Positions 54,733 to 64,000 of a stretch of 64,000 bases of DNA are shown here, one piece after another (within the stretch, counting starts at the first letter, position 1; the number at the start of each line of letters is the position of its first letter). The position numbers and the translations under genes are program-made. The notes under the pieces were generated by a model. The model was not told where the DNA came from, made no database searches, and saw nothing but the letters and a program-made list of their open reading frames with translations. The stretch comes from Petrosia ficiformis (taxonomy: Eukaryota; Porifera; Demospongiae; Haplosclerida; Petrosiidae). The stretch covers positions 5,913,617-5,977,616 of the forward strand of contig OX345648.1 of the NCBI GenBank assembly GCA_947044365.1, given 5' to 3'.

Positions 54733-57700
54733 ATGGATGGTGACCAACAATCAGGGATGGATAGGATGTCCACTGTAATGACTGAATTACTTGGTGGTAG
54801 TGATGATGAGGTTAGTATATGATGGTCACATGACATGTTTAACATGTTTTTGTGTTATAGCCACAGAGAAAAGCGAGTAGAAGAAAGAGAAGAAGACAAG
54901 TACTAGAAGAGGAAAGAATGGCTGATAGTAGTAGTGATGAAGACGAAAAGATTAAAGTATATTAATAATTATTATGTCACATGTTCACCATGTGATGTTG
55001 TATTAGGGAAATGCTACAGTTGATCACTGCCATGTAATTCCAGACCCAATCTTATGGGAATATGAAAAGACATTAAAGAAGCTAGCTACTAAAGGAGGTT
55101 TGTTGCTATATTAAAGGTAGTGTTGTTTTGCTATGACAATAATGACCACTTTTTGTTATAGTATGTCTATTGTAGTTATATATAATTCAATATTAGTTAA
55201 CTAAAGGAAGTTTTGGTTATAGTTATAACTAAAACAACACTAATTAATTGTGATGTAATAATACATTGTATACATTATTAATGCATTATAGTTGTGCAGT
55301 TGTTTAATGCTGTGAATAAACAACAAAAGGATTTAGACAAGAAACTAAAGTCTGTTGGCTCATCTGAAAGGAAAAGGGATAAAGGTATTATTATCAGTGC
55401 TGGGCGGTATACTGGCATTTAGTTATAATATTATCATGATATTCATTCCTGTTACAGTATTACAAAAATTTGCTTATTGAAATATTGAAAAATTGAATTT
55501 TAAGAGAATATTAAAATGCTCATGGTTCTAACAAATAATGTTATTGATCAACACCACTTGGGAAATATAATAAGGACATCATCTAACTCTAGAAACAGTT
55601 TCAGGAAAATGTTTTTTCCAGCGAAAAAATAAGTACCAAGGCTATAGTTCATGGTCCGATTAGAGTTTTAAGAGAACACTAAAATGCTCATTATTAACCC
55701 TTTGTTAACTCTTATAGTTTATTATTAACCCTTTGTTAACTCTATAGTTTATTATTAACCCTTTATTAACTCTAGTTTATTATTAACCCTTTGTTAACTG
55801 TATAGTTTATTATTAACCCTTTGTTAACTCTAGTTTATTATTAACCCTTTGTTAACTGTATAGTTTATTATTAACCCTTTGTTAACTGTATAGTTTATTA
55901 TTAACCCTTTGTTAACTCTAGTTTATTATTCACCCTTTGTTAACTCTATAGTTTATTATTAACCCTTTATTAACTCTAGTTTATTATTAACCCTTTGTTA
56001 ACTCTATAGTTTATTATTAACCCTTTATTAGCTGTAGTTTATTATTAACCCTTTGTTAACTGTATAGTTTATTATTAACCCTTTGTTAACTGTATAGTTT
56101 ATTATTAACCCTTTATTAGCTGTAGTTTATTATTAACCCTTTGTTAACTGTATAGTTTATTATTAACCCTTTGTTAACTGTATAGTTTATTATTAACCCT
56201 TTATTAGCTGTAGTTTATCATTAACCCTTTGTTAACTGTATAGTTTATTATTATTAACCCTTTGTTAACTGTATAGTTTATTATTAATTTCAAGAGAACA
56301 CTAAAATGCTCACGGTTCGTACAAACAACATTTTTGATCAAAAACACTGCAGAAACATAATAAGAACATCATTATTTAACTCTAGAAACAGTTTCAGAAA
56401 ATTGTTTTTTTCTGGTCAAAAAATAAGTACCAAGGCTATAGTTCATGTTCCGATTAGAATTTCAAGAGAACCCTAAAATGCTCACGGTTCGTACAAACAA
56501 CATTTTTGATCAAAAACACTGCAGAAACATAATAAGAACATCATTATTTAACTCTAGAAACAGTTTCAGAAAAATGTTTTTCTAGTCAAAATACAAGTAC
56601 CAAGGCTATAGTTCATGGTCCGATTAGAATTTCAAGAGAACACTAAAATGCTCACGGTTCATACAAACAACATTTTTGATCAAAACCACTGCAGAAACAT
56701 AATAAGAACATCATTATTTAACTCTAGAAACAGTTTCAGAAAATTGTTTTTTTCTGGTCAAAAAATAAGTACCAAGGCTATATAGTTCATGTTCCGATTA
56801 GAATTTCAAGAGAACCCTAAAATGCTCACGGTTCGTACAAACAACATTTTTGATCAAAAACACTGCAGAAACATAATAAGAACATCATTATTTAACTCTA
56901 GAAACAGTTTCGGAAAAATGTTTTTTCTAGTCAAAATACAAGTACCAAGGCTATAGTTCATGGTCCGATTAGAATTTCAAGAGAACACTAAAATGCTCAC
57001 GGTTCATACAAACAACATTTTTGATCAAAACCACTGCAGAAACATAATAAGAACATCATTATTTAACTCTAGAAACAGTTTCAGAAAATTGTTTTTTCCA
57101 GTCAAAAAATAAGTACCAAGGCTATAGTTCATGTTCCGATTAGAATTTCAAGAGAACCCTAAAATGCTCACGGTTCGTACAAACAACATTTTTGATCAAA
57201 AACACTGCAGAAACATAATAAGAACATCATTATTTAACTCTAGAAACAGTTTCGGAAAAATGTTTTTTCTAGTCAAAATACAAGTACCAAGGCTATAGTT
57301 CATGGTCCGATTAGAATTTCAAGAGAACACTAAAATGCTCACGGTTCATACAAACAACATTTTTGATCAAAACCACTGCAGAAACATAATAAGAACATCA
57401 TTATTTAACTCTAGAAACAGTTTCAGAAAATTGTTTTTTCCAGTCAAAAAATAAGTACCAAGGCTATAGTTCATGTTCCGATTAGAATTTCAAGAGAACA
57501 CTAAAATGCTCACTGTTCCTACAAATAACATTTTTGATTGATGCCTACAAAATTTTCGTGGGTGTGGCTAATGATGGAACACGTGGTTAGTCGGTATTTA
57601 GTTATATCTTTTTAATTTTTTACCAGTAACAAAATTGTCAATACCGCCCAGCCCAGATTATTATTATTTATATAATAGTTTTATTTTAATTTTATTTAGT

Positions 57701-57911
57701 CATTCAATCTGTGGATAAGGATATATTCTTAGGTATGTTAAAAGGTAAACAAAAGGAAGAGAACACAAGACATGAGGTAATGTGATCCTTCATTATAATA
57801 ATTATAATATATTTGTTATGTATAATGCTATAGGTATCTGATGATCAGCCATCTTGGTCCATTCTTAGAGACAATTATAAATTAGATGATGCAATGAGAA
57901 ACTGGGATTAG
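54733..57911 (+). CDS. RRP15: Ribosomal RNA-processing protein RRP15
   Basis: Exons spell an acidic, basic-patched N-terminus ('RKASRRKRRRQVLEEERMAD'), 'EYEKTLKKLATKG', then 'VVQLFNAVNKQQKDLDKKLK', 'SSERKRDK', 'VIQSVDKDIFLGMLKGKQKE' and the end 'PSWSILRDNYKLDDAMRNWD'. Human RRP15 has 'LQRIATRGVVQLFNAVQKHQ' and 'WTILRDDFMMGASMKDWD' at the matching places. It is a nucleolar 60S biogenesis factor. An intron after 'ERKRDK' contains a 2.3-kb inserted element (55395-57656). The splice sites around it (donor 55384, acceptor about 57700) appear intact, so the element should be spliced out. Confidence 0.92.
55690..56286. repeat. Minisatellite of ~27-30-bp units inside the hAT-like element
   Basis: About 20 units of 'AGTTTATTATTAACCCTTTG' followed by 'TTAACTCTAT' or 'TTAACTGTAT', with length variants that drop TAT. 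It interrupts one 172-bp satellite unit: that unit stops after 'AAAATGCTCA' and a new unit starts at about 56287. Confidence 0.9.
56287..57530. repeat. 172-bp satellite array with dimeric higher-order pattern
   Basis: About seven tandem units beginning 'AATTTCAAGAGAACACTAAA', spaced near 170-173 bp (starts about 56287, 56458, 56630, 56803, 56973, 57147, 57318). Two subtypes alternate: 'GGTTCGTACA..AAAAACACTG' and 'GGTTCATACA..AAACCACTG'. The repeating unit is therefore effectively a dimer of about 344 bp. An older, diverged unit lies at 55494-55660. Confidence 0.9.
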
Positions 57912-58042
57912 TTATTATTTAATTAATATTATTTGTAGCTAATGATATTCACATGTGAACTGTTTGTACAATACACTATATCTAGTGTTTTGTGGTATTA
58001 GAACTATTTGGATTTTTCCGCTAAATCAAAAGGCATATTAAC

Positions 58043-59617
58043 ATGGCACATTCTGATAGTCCAAGTCGAGCAAGAGCTGTTGCTATGATTGGCATATCTC
58101 CACGAGAAATACCGTTTCCAGTAGAAGGTACAATACCTTATGATTTCTTGTGTACTGTATGTAATGGAATATTGAGCGATCCGGTACTTACTGGATGTTG
58201 TGGGAAGAATGTTTGTTCAGTGTGTCTATCAGAAGATCAAGGTGGTGTATGTCCTCATTGTAGTGCACAAGGCTTGTCGTATGTAACTGATCAAAGAATT
58301 AAACGACAGATTAAACAGCTAGTAATATACTGCAAACATCGTACAGAAGGATGTCTTTGGCAAGGCAATGTAGAGCAAGCTAAAGTGCATTTAGAATGTT
58401 CTGATGGTTGTCATTTTGAGAAGATAATGTGTCCAAAGAAATGTGGGGAGATGGTTGTACGTCAAAACCTGAGAGAGCATCTTCTAGCTAATTGCTTTAT
58501 TCAATGGGAAGAATGTAAATTTTGTAAGTCGCTTCTTCCTGAAGGATCGTTGAATAATCATATAGAATCTCTATGTCCAGAATATACACTATCATGTAGT
58601 AATGAGTGCGGTAGCACAATCAAGAGATCAGAAGTACTTGATCATGTGACAGTTTGTCCCAATCATGTGGTACCATGTCCTTTCAAAGATGCAGGATGTA
58701 CTGTTACTTTACAACGTAAGAAAAAGAATAGCCATTTAGAAGAATGCCAATTGGAACATTTGTCACTGGCATATACTACTTTACAACATCAAATGACAGA
58801 TATTCGTGAAGAGATGAAAAGCAGTAGAGAGGAAACACAAGTTCTTAAAAGGGAGCTAGAAAATACGACACAAGAGGTAGCTTTAGTGAATTCAGAGCTT
58901 AGAAGACTGCAAGATAACCAAATGAAACTAACCTCTATGCTAGAATCAGAATTACGGTATTTTATAAACCAACCCCACAATTCAGTAGCTAAAACACTTT
59001 CTATAGAATGTATGAGGATTCAACTTAGTTTGTTCTCTAATCCATATAATGTTGTACTTTGTCCTGGATTTCCTCTCGTATTTCGTATGACAATGTTCTC
59101 ACATTTCAAGAGTTCAGACAAAATTTGGTATAGTTTGCCATTCTTTGTTCAGAACGGATACCAAATGTGCCTAGCAGTTCATCCTAATGGAGCACAGGAG
59201 GGTAGAGGGACACATATATCTGTATATATACATCTCATGGCTGGTCCAAATGATGACTCGAGAAATTGGCCACTGTTGTTTAATGATACAGTGACTGTGT
59301 CGATAGTAAATCAGAATCCACACTCGTCTAAAACACGAGGAATTTTAGCAAGTAGAAGTCCTAAACTTAATAAACATTCTTTTGATTCAGAAGCAACAAA
59401 TATTTGTCATAGTTTTGACGAGTATCAGTTTACGCAACAACAAGTATTAAGAAACATTATAGTTTCTTTATGTCGTGTTAATAAACCCGTTGGGAGTATT
59501 GGTCTTGCATTTGGATATATAGCAATGTTCTGTGCACACAGTAGTATAGGCCCTGCTGTTCTACTTAACGATTCTTTGGTATTTCAATTAAAAATCGAAA
59601 GTGTTGTTTCAGTGTGA
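58043..59617 (+). CDS. Intronless TRAF-family protein
   Basis: 524 residues, single exon. RING finger at about 37-73 ('CTVCNGILSDPVLTGCCGKN', 'CSVCL', 'CPHC'). TRAF-type zinc fingers at about 97-243 ('YCKHRTEGCLWQGNVEQAKV', 'CPKKCGEMVVRQNLREHL', 'CPFKDAGCTV'). Coiled coil at about 245-300. C-terminal MATH domain (about 340-520) with 'VQNGYQMCLAVHPNGAQEGR', 'GTHISVYIHLMAGPNDD' and 'WPLLFNDTVTVSIVNQ'. This is the full TRAF architecture. The MATH entry strand is degraded (no clear W at the usual start), so receptor-peptide specificity may differ. RING cysteines are complete, consistent with ubiquitin ligase activity. Lack of introns in an intron-rich neighbourhood suggests retrocopy origin. Confidence 0.88.
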   Translation: MAHSDSPSRARAVAMIGISPREIPFPVEGTIPYDFLCTVCNGILSDPVLTGCCGKNVCSVCLSEDQGGVCPHCSAQGLSYVTDQRIKRQIKQLVIYCKHRTEGCLWQGNVEQAKVHLECSDGCHFEKIMCPKKCGEMVVRQNLREHLLANCFIQWEECKFCKSLLPEGSLNNHIESLCPEYTLSCSNECGSTIKRSEVLDHVTVCPNHVVPCPFKDAGCTVTLQRKKKNSHLEECQLEHLSLAYTTLQHQMTDIREEMKSSREETQVLKRELENTTQEVALVNSELRRLQDNQMKLTSMLESELRYFINQPHNSVAKTLSIECMRIQLSLFSNPYNVVLCPGFPLVFRMTMFSHFKSSDKIWYSLPFFVQNGYQMCLAVHPNGAQEGRGTHISVYIHLMAGPNDDSRNWPLLFNDTVTVSIVNQNPHSSKTRGILASRSPKLNKHSFDSEATNICHSFDEYQFTQQQVLRNIIVSLCRVNKPVGSIGLAFGYIAMFCAHSSIGPAVLLNDSLVFQLKIESVVSV

Positions 59618-59674
59618 TGTGTTATTATAATTATAGTAAGTGTGAAACATTCATTATAATTTATGATATTTAGT

Positions 59675-61501
59675 TTAGGATGGAGTTGATGAAATATTTA
59701 TTTCATTTCGACATATAGGACAAGTTCTTTGACACTATAATTAATAATATTCATTAATTAGTATTTTATGATTTCAAATATTTTTGATTTACCTTAAGCC
59801 ATGGATCAATACAGTGGCTATGGAAGTCATGTAGACATGGTAATGACTTTATTACATCATTTTCCTGATATTCACTCATGCATATAACACAACTATATAA
59901 TTAATTATATACTATGATAAAGTTAGTGAACTATTTAATACCTTAGTTTTGATGGATCATCCTGACATGATTCTCCATCAAATTTTCTTGTTGGTAAGTT
60001 ACTAAGCACTATATATATAATAATAATAATAATAATATTATTATACAAACTGTTTCTCTCACTTTCATCAGTTAGTCCAGATGATCTAGCAGGTCCTAAT
60101 CTTTCTGCTAGTTCTAATAGGTCCTGTTATTAGTATATTACTATACAATACACATGTACATGTACTAAATACCTCGTATGATCCCATGTTACTACCAATG
60201 GGAGGTAATGAATGTGACGACTGGCCCATTATAGCAGTATATAATAACATTGGATGAATGCGAGTTAAATTCCTTTCAAATGTTTGACGTGACATGCGAC
60301 TTGATCTTCTTTGATGTGGTATAGTTACCATTAAAAATCTTCTAGCATCAGCAACTGTCCAATTATCAATTCGTGTTGCTAGAGCATCCATATTATCTCT
60401 AATGATCTCTGGTCTAAAAATATGACTTAATAAACAAATATAATACATTTATAATATTATACCTATTACTACTTCCATCAGTATCATCTCTCATGAAGGA
60501 ACGAGTAGAAATTGCTGTACCAAATGTTTCACCCTATAATAATAAATACCAATCATTACAAGTAATTAAATAATTATGTATGGACTAACTGTGTCATGTG
60601 ACCTGTCTGTATTAAATTGAGTCTACAGTATATGATATAAAGCATTTCACATGTTTATCACATGATAAATCAACTGACCTGCAATCTTCTGGCTATTAAT
60701 TCATCATCACTCAATCTTGTTTCTTGTACAAGCACTACATCATCCTATACAATACAAATACAGTATCACTTGTAATATTAATAATAGACTCACATCATCA
60801 TCTTCTTCATCTCCTGAATCAACTACAATAACATCTTCCCTGTCTCCATCATAATGAATATTGACAGTAACTCTTAACTGATCATTATGAGATGTTGTAG
60901 GGATATCAACAGGTGTATCATCCACACTAAATAAATCATCTACAGTACTATTAGTCACATGACTGCCATGAGATGTATTGGAAGATAGTCTGCTTCCAGA
61001 GACATGATCGGTACCTGATGTACTTTGAGGATTCAAAGTACCAATAGTCACATGACCTGCACGTGACCCAGCATTGGAGAGATCAACTTGAAATAAAACA
61101 TCCAATGGATCGCGGTCTGTTTGATGAGGTGTAGTTTGTGTTGTATTACCCTGAACTAAATGTACAGATGGATTTGATAATGTTCTGTACGGTAATCTTG
61201 TAGTGGATAATGTGAAGTCATAATGTCCACCTAATGACCGACTAGAATCAACAGTACTACTACCACTGGATGAGCCAGATAATAGCACATCATTAGGTTC
61301 ACTACTGGAAAAGAAATGGATAAGTATATATATTATATATAATTATACATAAATAATTATTATTAATTATAATTACCTTTCAGAGATGGAATTAGCTAGT
61401 CTATAAGATTTTGGTCTGTATTCCTCTTCTTCTCCTTCCTCTGTCATAGCTCCATCTCTCTTTCTCCTTTTTCTCTTGAGTTTTTCTCTATTTGATGCCA
61501 T
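59675..61501 (-). CDS. RING-H2 E3 ligase with SUMO-interaction-like motifs
   Basis: Start at 61501 ('MASNREKLKRKRRKRDGAMT', a basic nuclear-type N-terminus). A long Ser/Thr-rich region follows, then 'EDVIVVDSGDEEDD' (hydrophobic core plus acidic run, like a SUMO-interaction motif). Next is 'DDVVLVQETRLSDDELIARR', a second such core followed by a ubiquitin-binding-like helix. A helical part holds 'IDNWTVADARRFLMVTIPHQ' and 'MGSYEDLLELAERLGPARSS'. The C-terminal RING-H2 is 'SCVICMSEYQENDVIKSLPC' then 'LHDFHSHCIDPWLKSQRTCP' and 'IC'. All eight zinc ligands are present. The layout resembles RNF111/Arkadia-type SUMO-targeted ligases, but I cannot fix the orthologue. Introns are short and regular. 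Confidence 0.78.
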
Positions 61502-61719
61502 GAAAACAGACCTGTCACTCATAGAGTATCACGTGATTATCTTGTGATATAAATCATAATAAACTCCACCCTCTTGAGTAAGTAATATTAATAGTGCGAT
61601 CTGATCTGGTGTCTATACTACAGTCTATAGTAATAAAAGTAAGAGTAATTTATTGTGTTATTGTCTATATATATAACATATGTTAAAATTACGTATATAC
61701 TGTGTTATATGTCAATGTG

Positions 61720-61782
<63 letters not shown>

Positions 61783-61810
61783 TATAATATGGAATTGAAA
61801 TTGTATTATG

Positions 61811-61848
<38 letters not shown>

Positions 61849-62115
61849 TATATGTACATATATATATATATATCTTATATATATATAATTATACTCTTTG
61901 TTAATAATGATAATATATTACAATATAATTATATAATGTGATAGCTTTAATAGTTGTATTTCAGATATTCATTAATTATATAATTATTATTAATTAAAAG
62001 TAATGAATTTTATTATATAACATTATCAAACAAGTGATTCTGTTTTGCATAGTATATTATATAATAGCCACACCTATAAACAATTTGATTAAATTCCATA
62101 TAATAGATACACATC
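61502..62115. other. Divergent gap between RING-H2 gene and liprin-alpha
   Basis: About 610 bp, with a (TA)n block at about 61723-61870 and otherwise very AT-rich sequence. No coding region is seen; the Tyr-Ile reading frame over the TA block is an artefact. Confidence 0.6.
61720..61875. repeat. (TA)n microsatellite
   Basis: Two long near-pure TA blocks split by 'CACATTATAATATGGAATTG' and a short spacer. It could form cruciform DNA. Confidence 0.9.
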
Positions 62116-63518
62116 ATGTGTGAAGTACTTCCAACCATTGATGAGGCAAGTCCTAGTCCAGAAGAGGAGAATACAAGATTAGAACAACTTATGATATCTA
62201 TGTTAGAGGTTAAGAAAATATACATGTATTATGAATATGATCATACATCATGAACTAATACATTGATAAACTCATACTCTCATACATTCATACTCTCATA
62301 CATTCATACTCTCATACATTCATAAACTCATACTCTCATACACTCCTAAACTCATTCATTCATACCCTCATACATTCATAAACTCTTACCCTCATACATT
62401 CATAAACGCATACTTTCATACATTCTCAAATTTTAGGAGAGAGAGAAGATGATGAATAAATTACAAGAAACTCAAGAAGCATATTCAGAGACAGCACACA
62501 AATTATCACAAGTTGAAATAGATAATAATATTTTAATGAGACAATTACAAGCGTTGTTACCCAAAGAAGAGGTACTATTATTATTAATAATAATAATATA
62601 TTTTATAACATGATCTGTTTAGGATCAAGAAGCATTACAAGTACTACTTGATGAACTGAAGACTAACGGTGGTATTAATAATGATCATATTGAAGAAGTA
62701 CAGAAATGGCCTATTGCTGCTGAAATAGCAGCTCTTGCTCGTGAGCTAGCAGGTTTAAAAGAGACAGTATTAGAGAAAGAGGAAGAGGTTCAGGAACTAA
62801 AAGCAGAGAGAGCAAATATGAAATTATTATTAGAACATTTGGAATGTCTGGTATCACGTCATGAAAGATCTCTTCGTGTTACAGTATTAAAGAGACAAAC
62901 CGCTAATACTGGAGTCTCATCTGAAGTGGAAGTTTTAAAAGCTCTGAAAAGTTTATTTGATCATCATAAAGCTCTTGATGAAAAGGTTTACACAATTTAT
63001 TATTAAAATATATTATTCCATCTTCTTATATTTGTAGGTTCGTGAACGACTGAGAGCAGCCAATGAAAGGAACACGATTTTGGAAGAGGAATTAATGCTT
63101 GCAAATCAGGAAGTAAGTCATGTGACATTCATGTTACATTGTTGTATTTTATTCAACCAATCAGATTAAGTCGTTACATGAAGAAGCTAGACGTATGAAA
63201 CGATTAATGGCTCAGAGAAATTCATTTCGTATGAGCGCTAATTATGATGCTGTTGGATTTACTCAAGAACAGCTTAGCATGTTACAAGAGAAAGATCAGA
63301 CCATTTCAGATCTTCAGTTTTCACTCGATGAAAGAACAGCAGAATTAGATGATGTAATGATATGATAATTATATGCATTGTTATTATGTTCATCAAAATA
63401 GGCAATTCAAACGAGAGATGAGTTTACTGAACGAGTTCAAGAAGCTGAAGATGAATTAGAGATTGTATTAGGAGATCTTCATAACACCAGGACTGAATTG
63501 AGCAAATTAAAACAAGTA

Positions 63519-63551
<33 letters not shown>

Positions 63552-63725
63552 TATTATTATTATTATTATATAGTCACTTCAGTCAAATCAACAAGAATCA
63601 ACAAGTCTTTTAAAACAAGAACTTGCTTCTTGTCAGGATCAACAATCTTGTTTACAAGTAGAGAATCAAGAATTGAATAATCATATATCTTTATTAGAAA
63701 CTAAACTACTAAAGGTATAATGAAA

Positions 63726-63782
<57 letters not shown>

Positions 63783-64000
63783 GTGCATGTGTGTGTGTGT
63801 GTCAATAGTTATATTTATTAATAGGAAGAAGAAATTAGTCAGAATTTAAAGAGTGAGTTGAAACAGAAAGATATCTCATTACATCAAGCAAATAGTGTTA
63901 GAGAAGAGCAGAACAGACAAATTTCAGAACAGTTAACAAAAGTGAGTTTCTAAAGGGTTAATATTAATATTGTTTTGTCTGTATTATTTATTGTCTTATA
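62116..64000 (+). CDS. PPFIA1: Liprin-alpha, 5' part (runs off the right edge)
   Basis: Start '[11 protein letters not shown]' corresponds to human liprin-alpha 'MCEVMPTISEA'. Then '[20 protein letters not shown]', '[20 protein letters not shown]', '[14 protein letters not shown]', '[20 protein letters not shown]' and '[16 protein letters not shown]', nearly the same as in vertebrate liprins. Long coiled-coil exons continue to the window edge; SAM domains would lie beyond. Liprin-alpha is a scaffold for LAR phosphatases and presynaptic or secretory sites in animals. Introns contain a 24-bp minisatellite (62263-62430), an (AAT)n repeat (63520-63570) and a (GT)n run. Confidence 0.95.
62263..62430. 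repeat. Minisatellite in liprin-alpha intron 1
   Basis: Imperfect units of 'CATTCATACTCTCATA' and 'CATTCATAAACTCATACTCT', about ten copies, between donor 62211 and the next exon at about 62438. Confidence 0.85.
63730..63803. repeat. (GT)n microsatellite
   Basis: Long near-pure GT dinucleotide with two interruptions (GTGCGT and GTGCAT), in an intron of liprin-alpha. Confidence 0.95.

Larger units (their letters stand above)
55395..57656. mobile_element. hAT-like non-autonomous element in an RRP15 intron
   Basis: Ends are inverted repeats: left 'CAGTGCTGGGCGGTAT', right 'ATACCGCCCAGCCCAG'. Both are flanked by the 8-bp direct repeat ATTATTAT (55387-55394 and 57657-57664). CAGTG-type termini with 8-bp target duplication are typical of hAT transposons. 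I see no transposase. The inside is almost all tandem repeats. A caveat is that ATTATTAT is low in complexity in this AT-rich DNA. Confidence 0.75.

Noticed and set aside
61702..61941. Open frame of Tyr-Ile repeats
   Set aside because: It is a (TA)n microsatellite read through; no start context or homology.

Overview
The window is AT-rich, intron-containing animal DNA. The genes are packed tightly, introns are mostly 45-150 bp, and intergenic gaps are often under 200 bp. The gene set is metazoan (liprin-alpha, TRAF, NF-YA, forkhead, P2X, KIF6, TTC17, UBR5, ING4/5). Compact short-intron architecture with metazoan orthologues suggests an early-branching animal, most like a demosponge such as Amphimedon. 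That identification is inference; no species-specific marker was checked.

Layout. 1-1043 (-): SERGEF-like RCC1 protein, cut by the left edge. 1464-2826 (+): forkhead factor. 3160-5067 (-): double FYVE-like protein. 5177-6154 (+): NF-YA. 6196-7452 (-): P2X-like receptor, 50 bp head-to-head with a small RHNO1-like gene (7503-8247, +). 8376-10361 (-) and 11708-13475 (+): two pepsin/cathepsin D-type proteases flanking ARL1 (10498-11543, -). 13698-23919 (-): a UBR5-type HECT ligase with unusual domains and a tRNA-Asn in an intron. 24181-24930 (-): ING4/5. 25041-29463 (+): SEC31.

29931-42570 is the accessory part. It holds two tandem copies of a two-gene convergent module: a small cysteine-module protein on + and a pannexin/innexin/LRRC8-like four-TM channel joined to an unrecognised C-terminal alpha/beta domain on -. 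Two tracts, the promoter of the Cys-rich gene and the membrane exon of the channel, are nearly identical between copies, while the rest has diverged strongly. This is the best candidate for an undescribed system here.

42875-64000 returns to conserved genes: TTC17 (-) head-to-head with KIF6 (+), a FAM124-like gene (-), myotrophin (+), thymidylate synthase (-), RRP15 (+, with a 2.3-kb hAT-like element in an intron), a TRAF-family gene (+), a RING-H2 ligase with SUMO-interaction-like motifs (-), and the 5' part of liprin-alpha (+), cut by the right edge.

Functional themes: ubiquitin and cell-cycle control (UBR5, RING-H2, TRAF, forkhead, RHNO1-like, TYMS), secretory traffic (ARL1, SEC31, FYVE-like), cilia (KIF6, TTC17) and membrane channels (P2X, pannexin-like pair). 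Multi-exon genes are given as one span from start to stop; exon ends are stated where I worked them out by eye.
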